Shown: positions 48,813 to 59,754, counted from the stretch's first letter. The stretch: 64,000 nucleotides of DNA from Agapetus fuscipes (GCA_951799405.1 OX637356.1:14097229-14161228); one strand, 5' to 3'. A program made the numbers and translations. Notes: a model not told the origin generated them from the sequence alone.

Positions 48813-50095
48813 TAGGGCATGGAATACCGGAATAATTTTCATACCGGTATTGATACCGATATTGAAATTTCCAATACCGGTATACCGAAATTTCGGTATT
48901 TTTTCGGTATTTTATTAAATACTGCTAATTACTGGTTAAATGATGCCAAAAACGATGAGTAAGTCATTAAAGCAGTTTTCTAAGCTATTTGTCAAGAACA
49001 CTCGAACTATTGATCAACTCAGTAAAAACCATTTATTGAGTTATTATAGTTAAGGATATATTAAATAAAATACGTTATTGAATCCAAGAATTATTTAAGT
49101 TGTTTTAAAGGCACAAACATTACAATCACATTGGTATTAAAATCAGTCTTACTCTCTAATTATATGAAATCGTGCAACGAGAATTTCTTATATAGCGTAC
49201 ATAAGTTAAAACAAAATCAAATTGTGTTACTTTCTTAAATAAACCAAAATATAGGCGCAGGCGCAATTAACTTAAGTTTATTTTTCAGTCAGATCGCGTT
49301 TGTTGGAAAATCGTGCGAAGAAAACATAACGCGTCCAAACTTGCGTCGTTGAGAGATGATCTTATTTTGTTACATAATGTAACTTACAGCTGAAAATGCC
49401 CTTTCTGACTCAACGCTCGTCGGTGGAATGCTTAAGAGGTACTTGTAAGCTACGTCCAAAAATCTGCCTCTAGTACCTCCATTTTCATACAATGTCATTT
49501 CAATACGAATCAATGTTTGAATATTATCTTCTTCTTCCTCTCCGATCTGGCCAACCTGGGATCTGTTTTGATTTGTGGTCATAGATTGAGGGAGGGGTGG
49601 AGCGTAGACCATAGTGCCCGGATGCCCAAAAAGAACCGTGCGAGAGGTTTAATACTAATCCAATGTATGACAGAGAGAGAAAGATGTATGATATAGCGCT
49701 TACGTACTTACGTATCGTCTTGTGTTGTGTTCGAGCGTGCGCGCGTGCCGGTAGCAGTTTATTGTAGAAGTAAAACATTAGACGAACAACTGAAAGCGAT
49801 ATCATTAAATACCAACTAGATACTATTAAGCATGCAGAATTTTGCGTAGTTGATATTGATGATTTTTTCTAATAATCGTGATTCATCTCATATGAAAACT
49901 CATCTGAAGTATAAACAACACTGTGAACCATATAAATCGAGCGTTCTGCATAGTTTTTAAACACCTTTGCAATAATAATTGATATTTTTTTACGAAAACC
50001 TAAATACCGGTATTTTATCCTCAAATACCGGTTTCAAAATACCGAAAATAACAGTTGGTATACCGGTATTTCGGTATACCGGTATCCATGCCCTA
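48813..50095 (-). mobile_element. hAT transposon, decayed
   Basis: 1283 bp with ends TAGGGCATGGAATACCGG and CCGGTATCCATGCCCTA. The 8-bp target duplication is GCGCGAAC (48805-48812) against GCGTGAAC (50096-50103), one mismatch. Subterminal regions are rich in CCGGTAT/ATACCGG. The minus strand holds a transposase C-terminal remnant. Confidence 0.88.
49285..49612 (-). pseudogene. hAT transposase C-terminal dimerisation domain
   Basis: Reads ...FLDVAYKYLLSIPPTSVESE, RAFSAVSYIM, then a frameshift near 49375. In the shifted frame it continues NKIRSSLNDASLDALCFLRT to a stop near 49290. The IPPTSVESERAFSA motif is the signature of the hAT dimerisation region. The DDE catalytic domain and N-terminal zinc finger are not recognisable, so the element cannot transpose by itself. 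Confidence 0.85.
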
Positions 50096-50182
50096 GCGTG
50101 AACTGCACTTTTTGGTTTGTGGGTATGCATTTGATATGAGTTTTTAATGTAAATATATATTTGCAACTTAGATTGTAGAATA

Positions 50183-51084
50183 TAGAAAGGTTACAAAGTG
50201 AATGCCTCATCAATTAAAGATTTTATTATTTTAATTTTAAAAATAATACGACTCTTTTAAAATTGTAACCACATTAATTTAGATGAAATAATCGAGGAAT
50301 CCACTTGCAAACCACTCTTAGTTTAAAAAAAAGTTTTTTTTGCAATGCCTGTCGTTGCATTGGATTTAAAAAAATGTTATTCTGTATTTTATTGTACTAT
50401 TTCAAAACTCGCTAAGTTTCGTATAATTTGAGTTGTTATAATTTGAACTGTCAAATATCATAGCGACTTTTGCAAGAGTATACCGTATTAAGCCTCATTT
50501 TTTTTGTACATATATTCCATTTATTAGTCGAAGAATTCCTAAAATTATCATTTTTGTGCCACTTTGTTTTTTAGTAGTCAGTGGAAAATATTTTTCAAGA
50601 GGCTCGATTATTTCGAGTACAGCCCTGGGCGCTGTTGTCCCTTTCTTTCACACGGTAGAACACTATCTTTAAAGTAGACGCACTCTTCTAGCACTCGCCT
50701 GTCAATACTTCGTACAAAATATAAATAAAACGTTAATAAGCGTATTAAAAACATAAATTTACATGTGAAATGTGATTTCATCCATTTATTTTACTTTTAC
50801 GGACCTATTTTTGCGCCCTTTCACACAGAAAACCACTTTTAACGAGATGTTCACGATCCGAGCGCTGGAGAAATAATGAGACCAAAACCGAGCATTACAA
50901 ATTGCACGCGGATCGAGGTTCAGCGCTTCAGTCCAAAAAAAAGGGGACATTATTTTGGCCTGGACTTCATCTCTATACCTTTATAACTCTATGTGTGTAA
51001 ATAAAAGATAGTGAAAGACTGATAAGGTATACAAAATAATGTAAAAATTCAAAGGAGAAAATGATTACTAAGAAATTAATGGAA
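50183..51084. other. No recognised gene
   Basis: AT-rich, with a scrap near 50185-50215 (TTACAAAGTGAATGCCTCATC) that also occurs at 16238-16260. No ORF. Confidence 0.35.
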
Positions 51085-51196
51085 TTCCTTGATGTTTAGG
51101 TTGGTATGAGGCTGACCAACCATACTGTAAAAAATGGTTCACTTTGCCAATGTCACCCCTGTGTCAGGGTAGGTCGGCAAAAGTTGTAGGGCTTAT

Positions 51197-51641
51197 AATA
51201 ACAGGCTGATTTATTTTAAATTACACATGATAAGAGAGCGCCGTTTTTGTGTGTGTCACACCTCAAGGGCCCTCTCCGATCATGGATAAGACTTTCTAAA
51301 CAAGTGTGCCTTGAGTGCTCCTCGAAATACACCCACAGATTTGGAGTTCTTCACTCCGGGTGGCAGTCTGTTCCACTCCACCGGCCCCGCAACACGGAAA
51401 GCGCGGTCTCCGAAGTTTGTACGAATCTGACGGCGCGGCTGAACCAAATTGACTACTCCATCACCCGCAGATCTGAGTGTCTGCCTCCTAACACCCATTT
51501 CAACAGGTGAAATCATATCAGCCAGATAAGGTGGGGCCAAGCCATTGATAGCTTTATATACCATTAAACAAGCACGGAAGACCACCCTCTCCGGGAAACG
51601 AAGCCAATGAAGTTTTTTTAACAGCGGGGTGATGTGAGCGA
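51197..51641 (-). pseudogene. LINE-F (L2/CR1-like) 3' part inserted in LINE-A tail
   Basis: The minus strand encodes CLMVYKAINGLAPPYLADMI, FGDRAFRVAGPVEWNRLPPG, then FRGALKAHLFRKSYP and a stop. This is the typical end of L2/CR1 reverse transcriptases. The 3' UTR has ACGGCGCTCTCTTATCATG. TTAT at 51193-51196 and 51642-51645 may be a 4-bp target duplication. Confidence 0.8.
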
Positions 51642-51681
51642 TTATGTTCGTTTAATGTTTGGTTTTTATTTGCAAGTACAC

Positions 51682-52331
51682 TGTTATGTTTAAAATTGAA
51701 GGTATCTCCAGGATGTACCTACAGGATACTTACTCCGGCTAGCTCTCATCAGCATCACTCTCAGGGCGTGGGATTCTTTCCTTGTGTTGCTTATTTGTAT
51801 TTTGGGAAGTTTTTTATATTAAAAGTTAAGTTAAACATGAACAAATAAGGGTTTATTTACTTTAGTAATATGGGGGAAAAAGGGAAAATAAGGGAATGGC
51901 CAGACCTGAACTTGTCACTAAAACACTCCCTACTCTGTTGACTGGAGTTCCGAACTGAGGGCCTGGGGCAGCGCCCCAGGCTAGAGGCGGCTAACGAGGC
52001 GGACGCCTCCACACGTTGGAGCCCCTGGGTGGGCGCTCCTGCACTATGTCTCCTATGCCTCTGGTCCACAAGGCGGGTGCCTTGCGGGCAGGAAATCCAA
52101 GTAGATGGGGAGGAGGGAGCTCCATTGTAATGCCCCCTCTTGCACCGCTTGGTGCTTGGTCGCCGACGTCTGAATCGGTTGACATCTTGCCGGGAACTGA
52201 TGAGCGACGGCCCGATCAGATCACACAGCGCAGTTCGGCCGCTTCCGTGACCGTTCGGCTCCATTGGGCCGACAAAACGCACTGTACACTTGGAGATTGT
52301 TTTTTATATGTTATTTTAAAATAACATAACA
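51682..52331 (-). mobile_element. Solo LTR inserted in LINE-A tail, minus orientation
   Basis: 650 bp. On the minus strand it starts TGTTATGTTATTTTAAAATA and ends TTTTAAACATAACA. A 4-bp TSD ACAC lies at 51678-51681 and 52332-52335; the uninterrupted target GTACACATTC is seen in other LINE-A copies. The GC-rich core is the same as in 38653-39256, and AATAAA lies near its 3' part (51850). No internal region is present, so it arose by LTR-LTR recombination. Confidence 0.85.
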
Positions 52332-52482
52332 ACACATTCCGCATTTGTAAGCGCGAACTACACGTGTTTGTTTATGGGCATGCATTTGAAAGCTTTAAAT
52401 GTTAATATATCCATGCAACTAGATTATAGATATGTCACGAACTCTTCATAAAACAGAGTTTGGTTAATTTTGAGCAAGACAA

Positions 52483-53637
52483 ACCAAATAGTCTTGGTCG
52501 AGAAAGCTTTCGACTCGGTGGATAGAAGTATGATGTGGTGTGTGCTAGAGAAGTATGGTGTAAACAAAGCACTTTTGAATGCGATACGCGCCATCTATGT
52601 AAATAGCAGGGCGTGTGTCAGGGTGGATGGAGAATACAGCGAGTATTTTAATGTGTACAAGGGTGTGAGACAGGGTTGCATAATGAGCCCATGGTTATTC
52701 AATATAATTATGGATCATTGTGTTAAACAAGCGAATCTGGAAGGACATGGCATACAAATTGGAGAGAGAAAAGTCGGAGTTCTGCTTTATGCTGATGACG
52801 CAGTATTAATTGCTGATTCAGCAGCGGAACTCCAAACAATGCTCTCTAGTTTGAACCATGCCCTGTGCGTGAACAAGTTGAAAATTAATGCAAGTAAGAC
52901 GAAAGTACTGATTTTTGACAGAACGGATGAAAATGAAGAATGCACGTTTATGTTGAATGGTACGAAAATTGAAATTGTGGATGAATTTAGATACTTGGGA
53001 AGTATGTTTGAGAAGAATGGAAAGATGACAAGAGAACTTGAGAATAGGGTGTGCAAGGGAAAGCAAGTGGTCGGTGCAATAGGAAGAATAGCAAAGAACA
53101 AGCGACTGAAGATGGATATGAGAATGGCGGTACACAATGGCATATTGTTACCGACTTTGATGTATGGAAGTGAAGCATGGACAGTGAATGATAGCGAAAT
53201 GAGTAAAGTATGTACGGTGGAAATGAAGCATTTGAGAAGTATGACAGGAAAAACTTTGAGGGATAGAGTTAGGAATGAATGGGTAAAAAAAGAATGTAAT
53301 TTGAAAGAGGATGTGAAAGTTAAAGTACAAAAGAATGTGATGAGATGGTTTGGGCATGTGGAAAGAATGAACGATGATAGACTGACAAAGTATGTATACA
53401 AAGAAAGTGTGAAAGGAAAAAGAGGGAAGGGACGACCGAGAAAAGTATGGAGTGATCAGATTGTGGAGATTGTGAAAGAATGGGATATACAAAGTGAGCG
53501 TAAAAGAAGAAAATGCATGAAAAAGGTGATGGATATGAAGGAATTGAAAGAGGTATGTCAGGATAGGAAAAAATGGAGGCAACTCTGCAGAGGCTCTGGC
53601 CACCCCTAGCGGAATGGCGACATAGTTACAGTTACAG
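52483..53637 (+). CDS. LINE-C reverse transcriptase, 5'-truncated but open
   Basis: A 379-codon frame (52470-53609) codes from RT motif A to the natural C-terminus. Visible are VEKAFDSVDRSMMW (residues 10-23), VRQGCIMSPWLFNI (67-80), catalytic YADD (107-110), LKINASKTKVLIFD, YLGSMFEKNGK, LMYGSEAWTVND, RWFGHVERM, RGKGRPRKVWSDQIVEI and the terminus QLCRGSGHP. The first 9 or so residues come from flanking DNA; element similarity begins about 52492, inside motif A, so the fingers and endonuclease are missing. The 3' end has CGACATAGTTACAGTTACAGG, a GTTACA-repeat tail. An intact frame over the whole remnant points to a recent insertion, but the protein cannot be active. Confidence 0.85.
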
Positions 53638-53892
53638 GGAATCTGTCCCTTGCATTTGGCGTCATTTCATTTCACAGACAGCGGGAATTATAATTGAGAT
53701 GTCTGTACTCCAAGTGACGTATATCGTTTAAACTCAACTATTGCGTTCAACCAGAAACGTATGAAAACTAAAACGCTATGGTGGAAAATGCCATATTTTT
53801 ACGTAGAGATTATTAAACAAGAACACAAAATGAATATTAACCGTAAAAACAGTCTTACTGTTTTCAATCTTCTTCCATGTCCAGTCAATAGG

Positions 53893-54066
53893 TCAGTTGT
53901 TAGAGTGTTTGCATTGCTTGCCGAGAACTCGGTTTCGAATCCCACCGAAGGTGTCAGAAATAATTTTCGTTTCAGTGTTTATTTAAATCCCAAAATAAAA
54001 TACCGGCAAAGTTTACACAGCCTTCATAATAAATTAGTACCAGCCCCTTTGGGAGCTGGGAAACCC
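53893..54066 (+). repeat. SINE2 5' part, arm of an inverted pair
   Basis: Head with TAGGTCAGTTGTTAGAG (A box region) and GGTTTCGAATCCCACCG, to TGGGAGCTGGGAAACCCAC. Confidence 0.75.
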
Positions 54067-54298
54067 ACAGCTACACATATAGTGTAAGTTCTTGCCTGCG
54101 TTGTCCCCGAAGGGGTTGCATGTGGCGATTTGGGACCTATTTAGTTTTACGCGTAACGGGGCCAGCCTCACACCAACCACTTTCCCAGCTCCTGGAGGGC
54201 TGGTTCTCATTTCTTATGAACGCTGAGTACACCCTGGGATCGAACCTTTGCTCACGGCATGGAATGCAAGCATTCTATCAATTGAGCTATCGACGTTT
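54066..54298 (-). repeat. SINE2, second arm of the pair
   Basis: AGCTACACATATAGTG (3' end) to TCAATTGAGCTATCGAC (head). The middle of the body is deleted. It joins directly to a SINE1 body on its 5' side, forming a dimer. Confidence 0.75.
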
Positions 54299-54468
54299 TT
54301 ACGAGCTTGGCCGTCATCGCTGGTAAAGGTTTATGAATTTTTCAGCCCAGCGCGGCGAAGAGCAAATTTGAAAATATAAATGGTATATTTTTTGTGCTCC
54401 ACCGGGATTCGAACCCACAACCTTCCATTCATGAGTAAGTGTTACCACTGGACTACGGACCGGTCATA
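54298..54468 (-). repeat. SINE1 unit of a SINE1-SINE2 dimer
   Basis: TTTTTACGAGCTTGGCCGTC to GTGCTCCACCGGGATTCGAA and CTGGACTACGGACCGGTC. The first tRNA head is at the right end and the SINE2 head follows its body. Confidence 0.75.
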
Positions 54469-54964
54469 ATGTTTTATACTAGCGCCACTGAAATTGGCGG
54501 TCGCCAGTCGCAGTGTTGGTTTAATGGTACTGAGAGTGCACCAAGGCGGGTGTTAAAATAAATTGAGTTAATGCAGTGGCACTGTGAAGGGGTGGCTCGG
54601 CAAGAGAAGAGAGAGGGTGGAACTCTGTCTGTTCGGGAACTGGGGAAAAACTTTTCGTCGCTGTCGCCTGAGTGTGCCATGTAATTAATAACCTTTTCCG
54701 ATGCAATTTCCCGCAAAGCAATATGCAGCGAGTCGGAATGCAACCCTTGTTGCAGAGGGTGGCGGCAAAAGTTGCAACGCCAGCTTTTAGAGGCGTCAAA
54801 AAATCTTTAGTGATAGAGGTTTTGTTGAGCGTTTACTTTGTTATTAAGAGGAAGAAACAATGTGAACAGAATTTATTATGAGTTGAATAGAATAATTGAT
54901 GAAAATGAATATTAATTAATTGATTATTAAGAGAAACACTTTTTGGAATGTCTATGAAATTTTA
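54469..54964. other. No recognised gene
   Basis: Moderately GC at 54480-54700 and open in overlapping minus frames, without motifs. Confidence 0.3.
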
Positions 54965-55300
54965 AAATCTATAATTGGGTTACAAAGGTACCTATATTGG
55001 CATTTAAGGCTCATTTTTAATGCACACCCACACGCAGACACAAGAAAGGTCACGCCTACACATTCTGCGTGTATCTAGAATTTAGATAATTATTAATGCA
55101 TGCCCACAAACAGACACGTGTAAATTCACGCTTACAGATGCTCCATGTGTATTTTCAAATAAAAATCCAAATCTCAAATTAACATTATCCCTGCAAGTTT
55201 TGTTTTACCTTTTCTGAAACAAGGGTGACATTGGAAAAGTGATTCATTCAGTATAGGTGGTCAGCCTTATACCAACCTATAAGTCAAGAAATATAATAAT
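54965..55300 (-). repeat. Two overlapping LINE-A tails
   Basis: 54965-55080 is an old partial unit (TATAATTGGGTTACAAAGG to CACATTCTGCGTGTATC). 55085-55300 is a second with AATGCATGCCCACAAACAG to CTTATACCAACCTATAAGTC. Confidence 0.7.
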
Positions 55301-55606
55301 GATAATAATATTTTTAAATTAAATGTCTTAGCCGCCAATATTGAAAATAAACAGCCATTTAATTATGTATTGTTGTAAATGTGTAAAATAAACAATACCT
55401 TTCTTAATAATGTAAATATTCATCAGGGAAAATCTATTCCTGGATCTCCCGTTGTATTTGAATTTCAAATTAATTACTTGTTTCGGTTTTTTATTATTTC
55501 CTTCAGATATCCATCTACACCAGTGGCCCTCAACTGTTTTCCACCCTGAGACATCGTAAATTGTTTTTTTTTCAACCAGAGACCAGTTTGATCATGAAGC
55601 AATACA

Positions 55607-56096
55607 ACTACCCCTCCAGTGCTTGTTGGGTTTATCTGCCATTTGATTCAAAGATGACCTTTCAATGAAATTATCTTCGAATCTAATCTAATCTAATCTA
55701 AGTTGCAAAGATATGTTACATTGGAAATTCACATTACATGCATTTTCACAACCAGACACGTACAAGTTCACGCTTGCACATGCCGCATGTGAACCTTCAA
55801 CATAAAAACCAAATCTCAAAAGGACATACACCGTGCAACTCTTGCCGTCCTTCCCTGAGACAAGGGTGACATTGGCAAAGTGAACCATTTTTACAGCATG
55901 GGTGGTCAGCCGTTTACCAACCTAAGAGCCACATTTTACACAAAACTTAAAACACGATAGTGTGAGAGTTGCATTTAGTATATTTTCAAAATTAATTTCT
56001 ACCATTCATCCGATACATTGGCCGAAACACATGCAAGTGTTGTTGATGTGAAATTACCTGTGATGGACATAAGATAAACAAGCGCTAAGGAGACGA
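55607..56096. mobile_element. MITE-1 split by a LINE-A tail
   Basis: Left 55607-55678 (TCCAGTGCTTGTTGGGTTTAT to AATTATCTTCGAATC) and right 55927-56096 (GAGCCACATTTTACAC to AAGATAAACAAGCGCTAAGG) are collinear. Confidence 0.75.
55679..55926 (-). repeat. LINE-A tail inside MITE-1
   Basis: TAATCTAATCTAATCTAAG terminus to GGGTGGTCAGCCGTTTACC. Confidence 0.85.
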
Positions 56097-56129
56097 CAAA
56101 AAAAAAGAATTGTGTTTAAAAATATAAAT

Positions 56130-56372
56130 ACAATTTTTCTAGGAGGAAATATTTTAAGAGATAGATTTATGAATGAATGGGTAATAGAGAAACGTAAATT
56201 GAAAAAGGATGTGAAAGTAAAGATACCAAAGAATGTTATGAGATTGTTTTAACACGTAGAAAGAATGGATGATGAAAGACTGACAATGTGTGCCAAAAAC
56301 GAATGTAAAAAAAGGAAAAAAAAACGGACAAAGTATGGCTTGATCAGATTAGTGAATTTTGAAAGAATCGGA
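56130..56372 (+). pseudogene. LINE-C-like ORF remnant
   Basis: LRDRFMNEWVIEKRKLKKDV, then VKIPKNVMRLF and a TAA, then RKNGR/KVWLDQIS-like pieces in other frames. Several breaks. Confidence 0.65.
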
Positions 56373-56564
56373 GCCTTTTACGAAAATAGAGACCCTGGTA
56401 TAAATTGTGGCATTTGAGATAATTTCAATTAGTAATCCAGTATTGGATATGAATAATATAGTTTTCTTTTCACAGAAAAAAAGGTTGATCAATTGTATTC
56501 GTCTTCACACATTCTTTTTAAAAAAAAAACCGCTGTTTCATATACTATTCTGTGAGAGCCTTCA

Positions 56565-56758
56565 GGACCCTGAGTACGAGTTTTTTTCACTTTACTCGAA
56601 GTATTGAGTATTCGAGAAGAATTGATTTGAACTTGTAAAGCACCTCTGGCAAAACAAGTTTCGAATCTTTTTTTGCCAGGTGTGCTTTACAAGTTCGCAT
56701 ACATTTTTCTCGAATACACAATACTTCGAGTAAAGTGGAAAAATGTGTACTCAGGGTA
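56565..56758. mobile_element. Foldback MITE ACCCTGAGTAC
   Basis: GACCCTGAGTACGAG, CACTTTACTCGAAGTATTG and GAACTTGTAAAGCACCTCTGG on the left answer the right arm ending GTACTCAGGGTAC. Arms are about 85 bp. Confidence 0.8.
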
Positions 56759-57029
56759 CAGGGTGGCACTTTCGAGGTTTTCGCAGACCACAGTTTAGGT
56801 ATCACTGATCGACACGAATCTCGACAGCTAAAACAAAACTTGTTTATTTTATTTTCGTTGGAAAATAATTGAACACTGGGTTTTAATTAATTTTGGGAGC
56901 GCCCGGCGTGGCAGTTGAAACCGGAGGATTTTGTCATTGATGTGGTCGCCTGGGTTTTGTTTCAGATCAATAAAACAAAAAAGGTTTCAATTTTCTCGAT
57001 ATCGACAGCTCTACTAAACATTGTGACCT

Positions 57030-57125
57030 CATCTTCTTCTTCTTCTTCTTCTTACTCAGCCTTTCTCAGTCCACTCCTGGACGTAGGCCTCCTCCAATCC
57101 TCTCAATTCCTGGTGGTATTCAACC
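57030..57125 (-). pseudogene. RTE-like LINE terminus with (AAG)n tail
   Basis: The minus strand reads GLEEAYVQEWTEKG and a stop, then an AAGAAGAAG tail at 57031-57052. EEAYVQ-W is the usual RTE C-terminus. Confidence 0.7.
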
Positions 57126-57137
57126 ATCCTCTCATCC

Positions 57138-57258
57138 GTCAACGACGATACCATGTTGAAAGCATCGGTTCTCATCAGATCACCGAAGTTAAGCAACATT
57201 GGGCGCGGATGCTACCTGATTGGGTGACCGATCAGATACACCGCGTGTTGTTGGAATT
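57138..57258 (+). rRNA. 5S rRNA gene or pseudogene, full length
   Basis: 121 nt aligning end to end with eukaryotic 5S rRNA. It has GTCAACGACGATACCA at the start, TCTCATCAGATCACCGAAG, the Pol III internal control region GAAGTTAAGCAAC and GGGCGCGGATG, GGGTGACCG, and CACCGCGTGTTGTTGG closing the 5'/3' helix. The segment after CTACCTGATTGGG is diverged (CGATCAGATA where GCCTGGGAA is usual). No run of four or more Ts follows, so termination would be poor. A single dispersed copy amid transposons is more likely a retroposed pseudogene or SINE head than a working gene. Confidence 0.8.
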
Positions 57259-57261
57259 TCT

Positions 57262-57478
57262 TGATCCGGTCCGTAGTCCAGTGGCAACACTTCGGACTCG
57301 TAAATGGAAGGAACTCGTAAAATGAACGTAAAAGACCGGTCACTGAAAGGTCCATCCAACCTTACAACAACTGGGTCTTGCTTGAGAATTGGCGCTTTCT
57401 ACAGCGACGACCAAGCTTGCAGAGGGCTCTTGAGGTGTGCTACACACAAAAAAAGCGCTCACCAAAAAATCGGCCTAA
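57262..57478 (+). repeat. SINE1 with internal deletion, directly after 5S
   Basis: ATCCGGTCCGTAGTCCAGTGG to GTAAATGGAAGG, then a jump over the B box to AGACCGGTCACTGAAAGG. The tail is CTCTTGAGGTGTGCTACAC with AAGCGCTCACC. Confidence 0.75.
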
Positions 57479-57527
57479 TTCTTTTTTTAATACCAACCCA
57501 TAAGGTAAAGATCGTTTATAATAATAA

Positions 57528-57722
57528 TAATCTATAATCTAAGTTGCAAGGATAAATTCATTTAAAGCTCTCAGATGTATGCCCACAAACCAACACGTGT
57601 AGTTTGCGCTTACAAATGCTGAATGTGTACCTACTTACAAATAAAATCCAAATCTCAAATGAACATAAAACCCTACAACTTTTGCCGACCTTCCCTGACA
57701 CAGGGGTGACATTGGCAAAGTG
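57528..57722 (-). repeat. LINE-A tail
   Basis: AATCTATAATCTAAGTTGC to CACAGGGGTGACATTGGC. It lacks the 5' part of the unit. Confidence 0.82.
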
Positions 57723-58251
57723 AGTTTAGTCCTAACAAATAAATGTATAGTCTTCGTTGTACTAATGAAAGCAAAAATCGCGTGCCGGCAATCTAAATAC
57801 GTGTATAAAACCAGTTTAATTTATTTGACAATGGCCGTAAATTAATATGAGACACGAGTGTTTGTATTTTTAACTCGCCCGCTATCTCAATTACTCCGGA
57901 ATGCCACTAATTATAAATTATATACCCTTATTCACTGCCCTCCAGCACAGTTCGGTCGCCGCCCACTGCACAGAGCGGTATTTAATGAAAAAACAAGCCC
58001 AAAAATATTTTGCATTTTTTTTTTTGTGTTAACGTGCTTGGTTTTTTTGTATTTTTTTTCTAGAAATCGACGTTCTGTGCTATTACACGACACCCATTTT
58101 TTTGTTAATTCACAGTTTTAAAACGTTTGATTGTGTTGAGTAATTCCCCTGTCCACCCAGGTGAATTTTAATTTATTTATCATCAATCTTGACTAGAGGA
58201 TATAACAAAAAATATTTTTTTCAAAAAGTTCTATGAATATTACTGATCATG
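57723..58251. other. No recognised gene
   Basis: No repeat partner or motif seen; one 87-codon frame is unassigned. Confidence 0.3.
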
Positions 58252-58259
58252 GTATGTAC

Positions 58260-58466
58260 CAGTGGCGAAGGGCGCCATACAACTCGATTCCCATCGGTTT
58301 CCTTTTTAAAATGAGGCAACAAAATAAAAAAATACATTTAAAACCAAAGAAACAATAAGTATTTTTTCCCCATTGAAACCATGCAGTCTATACTTTATTA
58401 TCATTTTTGCCTCATTTTAAAAGAGAAACCGATGGGAATCGAGTTGTGTAGCACCCTTTGCCACTA
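58260..58466. mobile_element. hAT-type MITE with perfect 8-bp TSD
   Basis: 207 bp. Ends are CAGTGGCGAAGGGCGCC and GCACCCTTTGCCACTA. The TSD GTATGTAC lies at 58252-58259 and 58467-58474. The inverted repeats extend about 58 bp (ACTCGATTCCCATCGGTTTC). No ORF. The 8-bp TSD and CAGTGGC end fit hAT. Confidence 0.92.
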
Positions 58467-58674
58467 GTATGTACTAAATATTAAACACAGTTTGCACTAT
58501 TCAAAACCTTATTTTGGAATATAGATATTTTGAAATGGTTAATGTTGACATTAAAATTCAAGGATTTTTATGAAAAAAATCTCACACATTAAGGTTTTAA
58601 GTATGCAGGCGCCACTCACAACATGGGATAACCGTCTATCTACCTGTTTGAGGACTCAGTAACAGCTTCTTATT

Positions 58675-58932
58675 TTTAGAGACTCTAGGGGTCTATGCCA
58701 TTTGTTTCAGTGCCACTGAGGTGTACGAGCTTGGTCGTTTTTAAAAAACACCAATACTCAAGCAAGAACCAGTTGTTGTCAGGCTGGATGGACCTTTGGT
58801 GACCGGTCATTGGTAAAGGTTTATGAATTTTTCAACCCAGCGAAGAGCAAATTTGAAAATATAAATGGTATATGTTTTGTGCTCAGCCGGGATTTGAACC
58901 CACAACCTTCCTATTCAAAGTCCGCAGTGTCA
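58675..58932 (-). mobile_element. SINE1b: SINE1 with LINE-G tail
   Basis: Right to left: head remnant (GTCCGCAGTGTC), B box with GGGTTCAAATCCCGG, body, then the tail GTACACCTCAGTGGCACTG and CATAGACCCCTAGAGTCTC. Second example of the LINE-G-tailed subtype. Confidence 0.75.
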
Positions 58933-59329
58933 AATTGTAAAGTTTGTAGTTTGCATTTATAACCAGGTTTTAGTGTATTTTACCGCTCTGTGCACTAGTC
59001 GCAGCGAATAAAGCGTTGCGTTAGCCTCACCTCTATCGCGAAAATCAGAAATGTATGGAATACACGACGGCACTCCTGGTGAGTGATTATGTTTTCATTC
59101 AATCGAAGTGAGTTTATACATTGTTATGTACTTGTTAGTCACAGAGTATAATGAAGGGAGGCATATCGGCAGAAGGGATGACTTTGGGGTAATATTTACC
59201 CTATTTAATTAGTAATCATAAATTTAATTTTTATACTTTTTTGTTTTATGTAAAATTTTAATAATAAAGGTTTGTGTGTTGGCGTTGTGAAGATTATTTT
59301 TAAATTAATAATTTAAGAATAAAAACAAC
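58933..59329. other. No recognised feature
   Basis: Nothing supported beyond short frames. Confidence 0.3.
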
Positions 59330-59615
59330 GTTTTTCTTTAGTTTGTTTTATTTCCTGGAGCCCTTTCGTTGTTATCACACAATTATCAAGATTCAAAAGA
59401 ACTAGCAACAAATATAATCTTGTAATTTTTAAATATTATGTTTATTTCTTTCCTCACACCACTTAAGTTTTTTTTGGGAATATCTGGGAATCTTTTCTCT
59501 GGAATCCAATGTGTAACTTGCAGATTGGTTGGTTGTTCTTTTGATTATGGTACGAATACACAGTAAACGCACGAGACAATAAACCAACTCGTGAAGAAAA
59601 ACGTTCATTTTTTTC
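59330..59615. mobile_element. Penelope-like foldback
   Basis: AACGTTTTTCTTTAGTTTG at the left answers AACTCGTGAAGAAAAACGTT at the right. The left arm keeps AGCCCTTTCGTTGTTATCAC and ACAATTATCAAG, as in 38146-38335. The interior is unrelated. Confidence 0.55.
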
Positions 59616-59754
59616 TTTATTCATATAAATATTTTTTGGTATATTGATGACAATAAAGCTTTCAAAATCAGTGTTTGATTAAAAAAAGTACCATAGGGGT
59701 CAAGCTGAGAAAAAGAGTACATAACAGAAACGTTTCTCAGATGGTTAGATTGTG

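Larger units (their letters stand above)
48690..50182 (+). repeat. LINE-A tail split by a hAT element
   Basis: 48690-48812 (GTGACTTATAGGGTATGAGG to AAGCGCGAAC) and 50096-50182 (GCGTGAACTGCAC to GCAACTTAGATTG) are the two halves of one unit. Confidence 0.88.
51085..52432 (+). repeat. LINE-A tail with two nested insertions
   Basis: The tail segments are 51085-51196, 51642-51681 and 52332-52432 (ending GCAACTAGATTATAGATATG). They are interrupted by LINE-F and by a solo LTR. Confidence 0.88.

Noticed and set aside
52787..53603. Minus-strand frames of 204 and 151 codons
   Set aside because: Shadows of the LINE-C reverse transcriptase frame on the plus strand; low-complexity Phe/Ser/Leu composition.
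54715..54785. LINE-A scrap (TTGTTGCAGAGGGTGGCGGC)
   Set aside because: Similarity is limited to about 25 bases around the CAGGG hairpin and the rest does not align.
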